Below, one piece after another: positions 1-5,797 of a DNA stretch of 11,768 nucleotides. Numbering within the stretch: the stretch's first letter is position 1; the number at the start of each line of letters is the position of its first letter. The stretch covers positions 4,756 to 16,523 of the forward strand of contig DKBB01000107.1 in assembly GCA_002451015.1 (NCBI GenBank), read 5' to 3'. The notes under the pieces are model-generated. The model made no database searches. It was not told the DNA's origin and saw only the letters and a list, made by a program, of their open reading frames with translations. The position numbers and the translations under genes are program-made. This DNA comes from Acidobacteria bacterium UBA6911 (lineage in GTDB: Bacteria; Acidobacteriota; UBA6911).

Positions 1-2
1 TG

Positions 3-314
3 GATATGGAAACCGGATCCGATGTGCTGGCGTTGTTCATGCAAAGCGTGTCCCTTGCACTTGCAGGTTTTTGCGGCTTCGCAGCCTGGGTATACGCAAT
101 GCAGCACCCGAACATGATATCCGAAGCGGTGACTCCGGAGGAAGCGGACAAGCTGAAAATCGGCATCCTGGCGGAGCCGCTTGGCGCCGCAATAACAGTG
201 CCGTTTGCGTTTTTGGGACCGGGTGCCTGGAATCTGTCCTGGTTAAGTGTCCTGTTCTTCGGGCTGTTTTTGAAGAAACGGCACAAACGACGTTACGGCG
301 ATGTGAAAGACTAA
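3..314 (+). CDS. TMEM175 (DUF1211)-type potassium channel, 3' part only
   Basis: This is the C-terminal half of a small integral membrane protein; the reading frame is open to the left edge, so the 5' end lies outside the window. Counting from the first in-window Met (base 6), a hydrophobic helix spans about residues 8-32, a charged linker with EEADKLK follows, and two further hydrophobic segments lie at about 52-70 and 76-89, ending in a very basic tail (KKRHKRR). That order of helix, charged linker, EPLG-type helix, proline-containing helix and basic end resembles the last helices of bacterial TMEM175/DUF1211 proteins, which form potassium-selective channels in the cytoplasmic membrane and are usually about 200 residues long. 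The selectivity-filter helix would be in the missing part, so channel function cannot be checked here. The next gene starts 21 bp downstream on the same strand, suggesting co-transcription. The family call rests on pattern recognition of a partial sequence. Confidence 0.65.
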   Translation, partial: DMETGSDVLALFMQSVSLALAGFCGFAAWVYAMQHPNMISEAVTPEEADKLKIGILAEPLGAAITVPFAFLGPGAWNLSWLSVLFFGLFLKKRHKRRYGDVKD

Positions 315-335
315 GAGGCATGAGGAATCCGGTCA

Positions 336-863
336 ATGGCATCGGAACTACCGACTTTAAAGGAGCAGAAATCAGCGCCCATCCGGGGGGGGCGGCTTTT
401 CGCCGGGGCTGTGGTTTTCGGATTGACCCAGTTGGCGCCCCTGAGCATACCGTTGGTTATAGCGATGGAGCTTCCGGGAGGCTGGACAACCGTTTTGTCG
501 GCTCTGATGACTCTGGGTGTGCCCGAAGCCGGCATTCTGCTCAGTGCGGCCGTTTTGGGCAAGGAGGGATTTGCCTGGCTGAAGGGGAAAATATTCGGAT
601 TTCTGAAACGTGCTCTGCCGCCCGATCGTGTCGGTGCGATCCGGCATCGTATCGGAATAACCCTGTTTGTTATTCCGTTTCTTTTGGGCTGGCTGTTGCC
701 TTATCTGGAATGGTGGGATGAAGGATTGCTGCCGATCCGCCACCAAATTTACCTCGCCGGCGATTGTTTAATCGTGATCAGTCTTTTTGTTCTGGGCGGC
801 GATTTCTGGGATAAACTTCGTGGGCTTTTCCTGCGGAGGTATGTCATTTCAAAGACGGGATGA
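336..863 (+). CDS. Transporter-suffix-domain membrane protein
   Basis: A 175-residue polytopic inner-membrane protein. Four hydrophobic segments lie at about residues 20-43, 49-73, 105-124 and 136-154. Between the two pairs is a cytosolic-looking basic stretch (about 75-104) with GKEGF at 75-79. The second half begins RHRIG (103-107), contains a WLLPYL segment, and ends with GGDFWDKLR (154-162). This matches the pattern I know from small proteins annotated as 'transporter suffix domain-containing', named because the domain also occurs at the end of some transporters. No molecular function is established. The ATG at 336 is preceded by GAGGA (322-326) with a 9-nt spacer. An ATG at 320 is in another frame. 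It lies 21 bp after the TMEM175-like gene and 37 bp before the next gene, so all three may be one transcript. Confidence 0.7.
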   Translation: MASELPTLKEQKSAPIRGGRLFAGAVVFGLTQLAPLSIPLVIAMELPGGWTTVLSALMTLGVPEAGILLSAAVLGKEGFAWLKGKIFGFLKRALPPDRVGAIRHRIGITLFVIPFLLGWLLPYLEWWDEGLLPIRHQIYLAGDCLIVISLFVLGGDFWDKLRGLFLRRYVISKTG

Positions 864-900
864 CCTGCAAATATCAATATTCATTCTGAACAGGTGAAAA

Positions 901-1779
901 ATGAAGAGTATCAGACGGAAAACACCGCGCTCTTGCGGTCGGTTGCCTCATGCACTTAGCGTTGCCCTGGCTATTGGAATTCTGCTCAGCGGAAGTGCTT
1001 GGGCGCAATCCGATGCCGAGAAGGCTGCTGCAAATCCTGTAGCCAAGAAAATCTCCCTCGAATACCAGAGCACATTCCAGTTTGATTACGGGGATGAAGA
1101 AAAAACAGGATATACGGGGGTTTTTCAGCCTGTGATTCCATTCACTATGGGCCCGATCAATTTTATAAACCGTCCCATGCTGCCTATTATCGCGCTGCCG
1201 GAGGTGACACTCGGCGACGACGGGACCATTCCAGGGATTCCCTTTCCGCCCGTCGGGCAGCCGGGAGAAAGAGTCAGCAAAAGCGGCCTGGGAGACTTCA
1301 CGTATCAGCTTTTCCTCTCTCCAGCCAAGCCCGGCAAGGTTATCTGGGGCATCGGTCCGGCCCTGACCTTCCCCACGGCAACGGATCCCCTGCTGGGGAA
1401 TGAGAAATTTGCCGCTGGCCCGGCTGTTGTTGTCCTGGCGCAGCCGGGGAAAATGACTCTGGGTGTGCTCGCGATGAACAGCTGGTCCTATGCGGGGGCA
1501 GAGGACAGGGAAGACACCAACCAGTTCATGCTTCAATATTTCGTCAGTTACGGCTTGGGAGACGGATGGAGTATAGGAACGCAGCCGCTGATGACGGCAA
1601 ACTGGAAAACGGACGGCAAGCGCTGGCTGGTGCCGATCGGGGGCGGTATCAATAAGGTATTTAAAAGTAAGGTTCCGGTGCAGGTGAAGCTGCACGCTTA
1701 CTGGCATGCGGCGCGGCCGGAGAGTGCTTCGAACTGGCAGTTGATGTTTACGGTCCAGCCGGTTATTCTTATGCATTAG
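901..1779 (+). CDS. Outer-membrane transporter, MetA-pathway/'neuromedin U-like' beta-barrel
   Basis: A 292-residue exported protein. Residues 1-35 are a signal peptide with a basic start (KSIRRK), a hydrophobic core and an AWA|QS cleavage site. The mature protein begins with an NPVAKKIS segment (45-52) and then alternates amphipathic strands and turns, typical of a 12-ish-stranded outer-membrane barrel. Characteristic blocks are FQPVIPF (75-81), SGLGD (128-132) and WGIGPALTFPTATD (149-162). These match a widespread family loosely annotated as 'transporter' or, misleadingly, 'neuromedin U', related to the MetA phenol-degradation-pathway barrel family. The substrate is unknown and nothing nearby identifies it. 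The start is supported by AGGTGA at 892-897 close to the ATG. The protein does not end in the aromatic residue common in barrels (it ends ILMH), which is tolerated in this family. Confidence 0.78.
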   Translation: MKSIRRKTPRSCGRLPHALSVALAIGILLSGSAWAQSDAEKAAANPVAKKISLEYQSTFQFDYGDEEKTGYTGVFQPVIPFTMGPINFINRPMLPIIALPEVTLGDDGTIPGIPFPPVGQPGERVSKSGLGDFTYQLFLSPAKPGKVIWGIGPALTFPTATDPLLGNEKFAAGPAVVVLAQPGKMTLGVLAMNSWSYAGAEDREDTNQFMLQYFVSYGLGDGWSIGTQPLMTANWKTDGKRWLVPIGGGINKVFKSKVPVQVKLHAYWHAARPESASNWQLMFTVQPVILMH

Positions 1780-1947
1780 CAATTGTCTTTCTGCCGCAAC
1801 AATTAAGCAGCAAACTACTTTAGAATGTACAATGACGGTGTTTAAGGCAACTCCGGCTGGAATGAAATGAGCGTATTTTTTGTAAGATTCCTGGAAATAT
1901 ATCAACTTTACAAAGTAAAGCGTCTGAATTTCATGAAAGGATAAAAG

Positions 1948-2496
1948 ATGCAATCACGAATGTTAAAAGTTCTGCCACTTTCGGCCTTTATGCTCTGTCT
2001 GCTGCTTTTGGCCGGATGCGATTTATCCACGACTATGGATTACGATCAGGACTTCGATTTCAGTGCCATAAAAACCTACCAATGGGCGGGAGAAAAACCT
2101 GAGCAGGTAACCGACATGGCGCACAGAAGGATCGTGAACGCCATAGATGAACAGCTCCAGGCGAAGGGATTGAGCATTGCAGAATCTGATCCTGACGTGT
2201 ATGTCGTATATTACGGGGATGACGATGAGCAGGTTGTGGCCAATACGACGCATTACGGATACGGATACGGGCCCGGCTGGTACTGGGGCGGCGGCATGGG
2301 CGGATCAACTACCACGGTGAGTACCTATACGGTAGGCACGCTGGTCATCGACATGTACAGCGCGGCGAAAAAAGAGTTGATCTGGCGTGGAACCGTCTCG
2401 GGCACAATCAGTGAAGATCCCCAGAAGAACATAAAGCTCATCCAGAAGGCGGCTGAAAAGGTGTTCAAAAAGTACCCGCCTGAAAAAAAGAAATAG
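1948..2496 (+). CDS. DUF4136 family lipoprotein
   Basis: A 182-residue lipoprotein. A short basic start and hydrophobic helix lead into the lipobox LAGC (21-24), so Cys24 should be lipidated. The mature part shows DUF4136 features: D-F-D-F-S-A-I-K-T-Y-Q-W (35-46), a helix ending QAKGL, a DPDVYVVYYG strand (81-90), a Gly/Tyr/Trp-rich loop (103-119), the TLVIDMYSA strand (131-139) and IWRGTVSGTI (145-154), closing with a lysine-rich tail. The function of DUF4136 lipoproteins is not established; they are envelope proteins. The residue after the lipid Cys is Asp, which in E. coli keeps lipoproteins in the inner membrane; whether this rule applies here is unknown. AAGGA at 1937-1941 with a 6-nt spacer supports the start. 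It is 168 bp from the gene before it and convergent with the next gene. Confidence 0.85.
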   Translation: MQSRMLKVLPLSAFMLCLLLLAGCDLSTTMDYDQDFDFSAIKTYQWAGEKPEQVTDMAHRRIVNAIDEQLQAKGLSIAESDPDVYVVYYGDDDEQVVANTTHYGYGYGPGWYWGGGMGGSTTTVSTYTVGTLVIDMYSAAKKELIWRGTVSGTISEDPQKNIKLIQKAAEKVFKKYPPEKKK

Positions 2497-2657
2497 ACTG
2501 TCTTTATGAGACAATAGACGCGTCGGTTCCGGATAGGCAGATGCCGCGTGTGGGGGGAAGATACGGGGGTTTTGCCGTTACAGATTGAGTGCATTGGGAT
2601 TCATGGATTATCTCAAATCCCATTCCTGTAAAGTGTTTTCGAACGCCTGATATAAAA

Positions 2658-2697
2658 CCAGGGGAGTAGGCACCAGGGCTGGTGCCAAACGCCTTAA
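2658..2697 (+). repeat. Palindromic dispersed repeat, copy A
   Basis: The core is an 8-bp perfect inverted repeat, GGCACCAG (2669-2676) and CTGGTGCC (2679-2686), with a 2-nt loop. The flanks are CCAGGGGAGT on the left and ACGCCTTAA on the right. The same arrangement (CCgGGaaAGT, GGCAC...GTGCC, ACGCCTTt) recurs on the opposite strand at 9378-9421, about 6.7 kb away. It lies between two convergent genes, which is typical of REP-like elements, but two imperfect copies do not prove a family. Confidence 0.45.
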
Positions 2698-2732
2698 CCC
2701 ACATTTCCCGCGGCCTTCAATTGTTTTGCTGG

Positions 2733-2765
2733 CACGGAAACCTGTAAGGAATGCAGGTTTCCGTG
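2733..2765. terminator. Hairpin between convergent genes, probable bidirectional terminator
   Basis: A perfect 12-bp stem, CACGGAAACCTG (2733-2744) paired with CAGGTTTCCGTG (2754-2765), has a 9-nt loop. On the plus strand it is followed by a T-rich tract (TGCTTTCCTTTCC); on the minus strand the following bases are less T-rich. Its place between the ends of the DUF4136 gene and the minus-strand lipoprotein gene fits termination from both sides. It lies 237 bp past the plus-strand stop and only 45 bp past the minus-strand stop, so it more likely serves the minus-strand gene. Confidence 0.55.
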
Positions 2766-2809
2766 TGCTTTCCTTTCCTGCAGAAGCTCAAATACATGCA
2801 CGCAGGAAG

Positions 2810-3727
2810 CTACTCCTCCCATTGGTGCAGCACTTCGCCCAGGCCCAGCCCGCCGGGCATGTCGCCTTCCATGATGCTCATTTTCGCATCGAGCACTTCA
2901 ACCGGGCCGAGGAAGGTCAGCGGGTCGTGGGGGCCGTCGAAGAACTCAACCGTGGCGAATCCCTTCGTGTCCTTCGCTCCGGTCGGCGCTTCCAGGGGTC
3001 CGCTAGCCTCTAAGGGGCCACTGGCTTGAGGCATGTTGCAGCCGACACACACGATCTGGTTGAAAGACGGGGTCGTGAGCGAAGCCGGGGGGATGCGCCG
3101 CACCAGCAAAGAGGGGCCCATGTTGGGCCATTCGACTTCGGGTGTGGCGTCGGATACCTTGTATTCTACTTTCATCAGTGGAATGCCGCCCTGGTCCTGC
3201 ATCTTGTTGGCCGTTACGGTCCAGCCCGTGTCGGTCTGGGTCCATTCGATAATCGCCATTTTTTTCGGCCACCCGTAGATTTCACGTCCCGCGATAAGCC
3301 CCATGTCGCTGTCGATGTATTCGATCAGGGTCGTGTTGCCGACCTTGTCCTTCCACTGGATAGGAGCGTTGATCGCAATCTCGTGGACATTGAATCCCTG
3401 TTTTTCCACGTCCGGGGTCCAGGCCATCAGCAGGACAAACAGGCCCCCGTCGCCGGCCGGTTCCAGGGGTGGGGCCAACGCCTTTTTAATCGCTCCCTCC
3501 GGAGCCCGGCACAAAATCTGAATGGTGTGAATGTCGCTGAAATGGTGCGGCAGCGGCGGATAGGGTGGGGAAAATATGGGGGAAGGAACGAAATCTTCCC
3601 GTGGCGGATTCTCATTATTATCCAGTACCGAGGTCTCGTTACTGTCCTGAGGCGCACACCCCGGGATTGTGATCGCAAGAATTGCACATAAGCCAACTAA
3701 AGCAATGAATAACGCACTCCGTTTCAT
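2810..3727 (-). CDS. Lipoprotein with acetoacetate-decarboxylase-like domain
   Basis: A 305-residue protein. Residues 1-24 form a lipoprotein signal ending IPGC, so Cys24 is the probable lipidation site; proline at -2 is slightly unusual. A Pro-rich linker (about 40-60) precedes a domain resembling the acetoacetate decarboxylase family. The segment VHEIAIN (114-120) aligns with the conserved glutamate strand, and GREIYGWPKKM (147-157) with the family's catalytic block, where the first lysine of the Lys-Lys pair forms the Schiff base in the clostridial enzyme. Here K155-K156 are present, so the active site may be intact, but the substrate is unknown and most family relatives are cytosolic. Other visible features are a CVGC motif (227-230) and a six-residue tandem repeat ASGPLE (235-246). 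The start has a strong GGAGG (3740-3736) 8 nt upstream. The gene is monocistronic, convergent with its left neighbour. Confidence 0.7.
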   Translation of the reverse strand: MKRSALFIALVGLCAILAITIPGCAPQDSNETSVLDNNENPPREDFVPSPIFSPPYPPLPHHFSDIHTIQILCRAPEGAIKKALAPPLEPAGDGGLFVLLMAWTPDVEKQGFNVHEIAINAPIQWKDKVGNTTLIEYIDSDMGLIAGREIYGWPKKMAIIEWTQTDTGWTVTANKMQDQGGIPLMKVEYKVSDATPEVEWPNMGPSLLVRRIPPASLTTPSFNQIVCVGCNMPQASGPLEASGPLEAPTGAKDTKGFATVEFFDGPHDPLTFLGPVEVLDAKMSIMEGDMPGGLGLGEVLHQWEE

Positions 3728-3758
3728 CGTTCCGCCCTCCGTTCCTTGTCTTAGGTTT

Positions 3759-3770
3759 GAGTCATGACTC
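3759..3770. promoter_or_regulatory. 12-bp perfect palindrome, possible operator
   Basis: GAGTCATGACTC is a perfect palindrome centred about 37 bp upstream of the minus-strand lipoprotein start codon, where an operator overlapping the promoter would lie. No regulator gene is visible nearby, and a single 12-bp palindrome can occur by chance. Confidence 0.25.
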
Positions 3771-3930
3771 TATGGATCAAAGCGTTTTCGTCTTTGTTGT
3801 ATTCTCAAGCTTAACGAGTAGATGTAACCGCTTTGGCGTCTGATATGACGCATTAGGTTGATAAGGTATCACGCACGATTTTTATATGCCGCTCGAAAAA
3901 TTAAAATTACAATTTTTTTGGTGAAATGCA

Positions 3931-4287
3931 TCAGCGCAGAATATATTCCGTACAATCCCTTCCTGTCATCAGTAAAAAAATGTTTTTAGCCCCTTCAGGC
4001 TTGGACCCATAGATGATCTGTGTAGGAATATACCGTCTGCGTTTCAAGTCTGTTACCGTGCAGTGGATTGGCTTTTGGGTGATGCATTCGTTGTTGAGAA
4101 CGATCCTTTCGCTGCTATCCCGCAAGGTGATTGTAGCGATCCTGACCTGTGTCCGGATTATGCGTCTTGGCAGGTTCTTTATTGTCACGGCATCCTCGAG
4201 GCGACAAAATACCCGTACGTAACCGTAACGAACTTTAATCATACCTATAAAAGTAGATATGGTGCTAAAGGCCGTCTGTGATAGCAT
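3931..4287 (-). pseudogene. Relic of an MscS-family mechanosensitive channel
   Basis: The 118-codon reading frame resembles only the middle of an MscS-type channel. The recognisable part runs from about residue 10, where STFIGMIKVRYGYVRV resembles the pore-helix end and 'ERPVRVGD' region of the family. It continues through AVTI...VRIATITLRD and the beta-domain block SSERIVLNNECITQKPIH, where family members read roughly 'DRKEIIVPNxxFITQxPIN'. It ends with RRRYIPTQIIYGSKPE (83-98), which aligns with the family's 'RVVIPVGIAYGSDPE'. The channel's earlier transmembrane helices and most of its C-terminal domain are missing. Key positions are eroded: the 'VPN' motif reads VLN, and the glycines of the linker before the beta-domain are replaced. 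I infer a decaying fragment left by deletion. It has no obvious ribosome binding site and is probably not translated. Confidence 0.6.
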
Positions 4288-4406
4288 AAATTCAATGGTT
4301 ATTATATTTAATGAATCCAGGGATGCTCGGAGCTTCGAACAGACATCATCGGTTTAACAAGGCTTTTGAAAAAAGAAACGACGAAACGCTTGTGAGAGGA
4401 AGGACT

Positions 4407-5774
4407 ATGGCAATTAAAATTCTATCCCGGATTGCAGCCGTCGCATTTGCAGGTTTCATAAGCCTGTCTTTGGGGCTGGCCGGATCGCCTCAAATGGATG
4501 AAGAGGAACCGGTTGCCGAAATCTCAACCGGCCAGGCTCCCCCTTCGACCCGGGCGGAAATGCTGAGGATGAAAAGGGAGGAGAAGGTTGGTGCGCTCGT
4601 GACCCCTACTCAGGGAATAGTCGAGAAATATGCCAAAAACTTCGACCGCAAGGGCAGCAATTCCGTTGAGGACGTGAATTTCTGGGGATTTCACCCGCGT
4701 CTGGACTGGATTGCCCGCGGCTCCGGTGCGGCCCTCGGTGTCCGTTACTGGAAGCCCGAATTGGTGGGACCTGTAGATGTAATGGGCTCGGCATTTTACT
4801 CCTGGCGCCGTTACCAGCATTATGATTTGAATGTCGGTCTCATCCCGAACAGGGGCAAGAGGATCCCGTCCCGATCCTTCGAAAACGAGGGTGTCGAGCA
4901 GTTGGGCGATATCGACCGCGGTAAATTCTCAAGATTCAAATTGTATGCAACCGGGAGGTACAGGGACCGAACGGACGAATCCTTTTATGGCCCCGGCCCG
5001 GATTCTTTGAAAGATAATCGCACCTACTACCGAGTCAAAGATGTTCTGTTGGAAGCCGTTACCGGAGTCCAGTTGACCGCAGAAATAGGATTTACGTTCA
5101 AGGCGGGTTTCCTGCAGCACTCCCTTGCCGATGGCAGGAGCGATCCTTCTCTCTGGGAGGCATTTTCACCGGGATCTCCTTCGAATCCGGGACTGCCGGG
5201 GCAGGAAAATCCTCCCAATTACTGGCGCTACCATACCAGCTTCCTGATGGATTTTCGTGATGATCCCGGAGTTCCTCACAAAGGAATCATGGTCGCCTTC
5301 GGGTGGGAGAAGTTCGACAATATCAATACCCTGAATCTCTATAATTTCCACCGGTTTGGAATCGATATCCGGGGCTATATACCATTGGGCTCGCGACAGC
5401 GTGTTCTCGCGCTGCGTGCCGTGGGGGTGGATTCCGACCCGGCTTCCGGCAATCAGATCCCCTTTTTCCTTCAGCCGTCGCTTGGCGGGGGAGAGTCTTT
5501 GCGCGGCTACGACGCGTTTCGCTTTCAGGGAGACAAGATGGTGCTTCTGCAGGGCGAATACCGTTGGGAGGCTTCCAGGAGAGTCGAACTGGCTTTTTTC
5601 GGGGATACCGGCACCGTATCCAATCAGGGAGAGCGCTTGTCGATCAACAAGATGAAAAGCGACGCCGGAATAGGATTTCGTTTCAAGAGTTCCAGGGCGA
5701 CCCTGTTTCGACTCGATCTGGCCCGGAGCAACGAAGGATACCAGATTCAGTTTAGGTTCTCCGCTCCTTTCTAA
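4407..5774 (+). CDS. Omp85/BamA-TamA family outer-membrane barrel without POTRA domains
   Basis: A 455-residue protein with a signal peptide (about 1-26) and a short linker, followed directly by a beta-barrel of the bacterial surface antigen (Omp85) type. The linker of about 70 residues has no room for POTRA domains, unlike BamA or TamA. Barrel landmarks are PRLDWIARGSGAALGVRYW (97-115), SFYGPGPDS (192-200), FRDDPGVPHKG (283-293), the loop-6 motif GGGESLRGY (360-368) carrying the family's R-G-Y, FFGDTGTVSNQ (397-407) and a C-terminal Phe that fits BAM-dependent insertion. The ATG at 4407 has GAGAGGAAGG directly before it and begins a proper signal peptide; an in-frame ATG at 4311 does not. 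The gene stops 23 bp before the next start, so the two are almost certainly an operon. POTRA-less Omp85 proteins are described, but their cargo is mostly unknown; an outer-membrane role for or with the downstream protein is inference. Confidence 0.83.
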   Translation: MAIKILSRIAAVAFAGFISLSLGLAGSPQMDEEEPVAEISTGQAPPSTRAEMLRMKREEKVGALVTPTQGIVEKYAKNFDRKGSNSVEDVNFWGFHPRLDWIARGSGAALGVRYWKPELVGPVDVMGSAFYSWRRYQHYDLNVGLIPNRGKRIPSRSFENEGVEQLGDIDRGKFSRFKLYATGRYRDRTDESFYGPGPDSLKDNRTYYRVKDVLLEAVTGVQLTAEIGFTFKAGFLQHSLADGRSDPSLWEAFSPGSPSNPGLPGQENPPNYWRYHTSFLMDFRDDPGVPHKGIMVAFGWEKFDNINTLNLYNFHRFGIDIRGYIPLGSRQRVLALRAVGVDSDPASGNQIPFFLQPSLGGGESLRGYDAFRFQGDKMVLLQGEYRWEASRRVELAFFGDTGTVSNQGERLSINKMKSDAGIGFRFKSSRATLFRLDLARSNEGYQIQFRFSAPF

Positions 5775-5797
5775 TACTTATTGACAGGGATGATGCT

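Larger units (their letters stand above)
2497..2809. other. Convergent intergenic region, 313 bp
   Basis: Non-coding stretch between the two convergent lipoprotein genes. It holds a palindromic repeat copy (2658-2697) and a strong hairpin (2733-2765), described separately. Short reading frames here have no ribosome binding site or coding character that I can support. Confidence 0.6.
3728..4406. other. Divergent intergenic region, 679 bp
   Basis: This separates the divergently transcribed lipoprotein gene and the Omp85-type operon. Its middle is an MscS-family gene relic (3931-4287), described separately. The left part (3728-3930) is AT-rich with one perfect 12-bp palindrome at 3759-3770. The right part (4288-4406) must contain the operon promoter, but I could not pick a convincing -35/-10 pair. 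The translation signal is clear: GAGAGGAAGG just before the ATG at 4407. Confidence 0.55.

Noticed and set aside
71..721. A 216-codon plus-strand frame overlapping the first two genes
   Set aside because: Its translation is rich in Gly, Arg and Cys without structure, and it runs across two membrane-protein genes in another frame.
874..1953. A 359-codon open frame on the minus strand
   Set aside because: It is antisense to the outer-membrane transporter gene; its translation shows no domain, while the plus-strand frame has a signal peptide and family motifs.
2504..2704. Minus-strand frame with FGTSPGAY, resembling the end of AraC-type regulators
   Set aside because: Only about eight residues match, they are encoded by the palindromic repeat, there is no helix-turn-helix before them, and a stop lies just upstream.
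3896..3920. AT-rich inverted repeat with A and T runs
   Set aside because: AAAATT/AATTTT in a very AT-rich stretch is expected by chance and has no GC stem to act as a terminator.
4311..4406. An in-frame upstream ATG for the Omp85-type gene
   Set aside because: It would put 32 polar residues before the signal peptide; the ATG at 4407 has an excellent ribosome binding site and starts the signal peptide directly.
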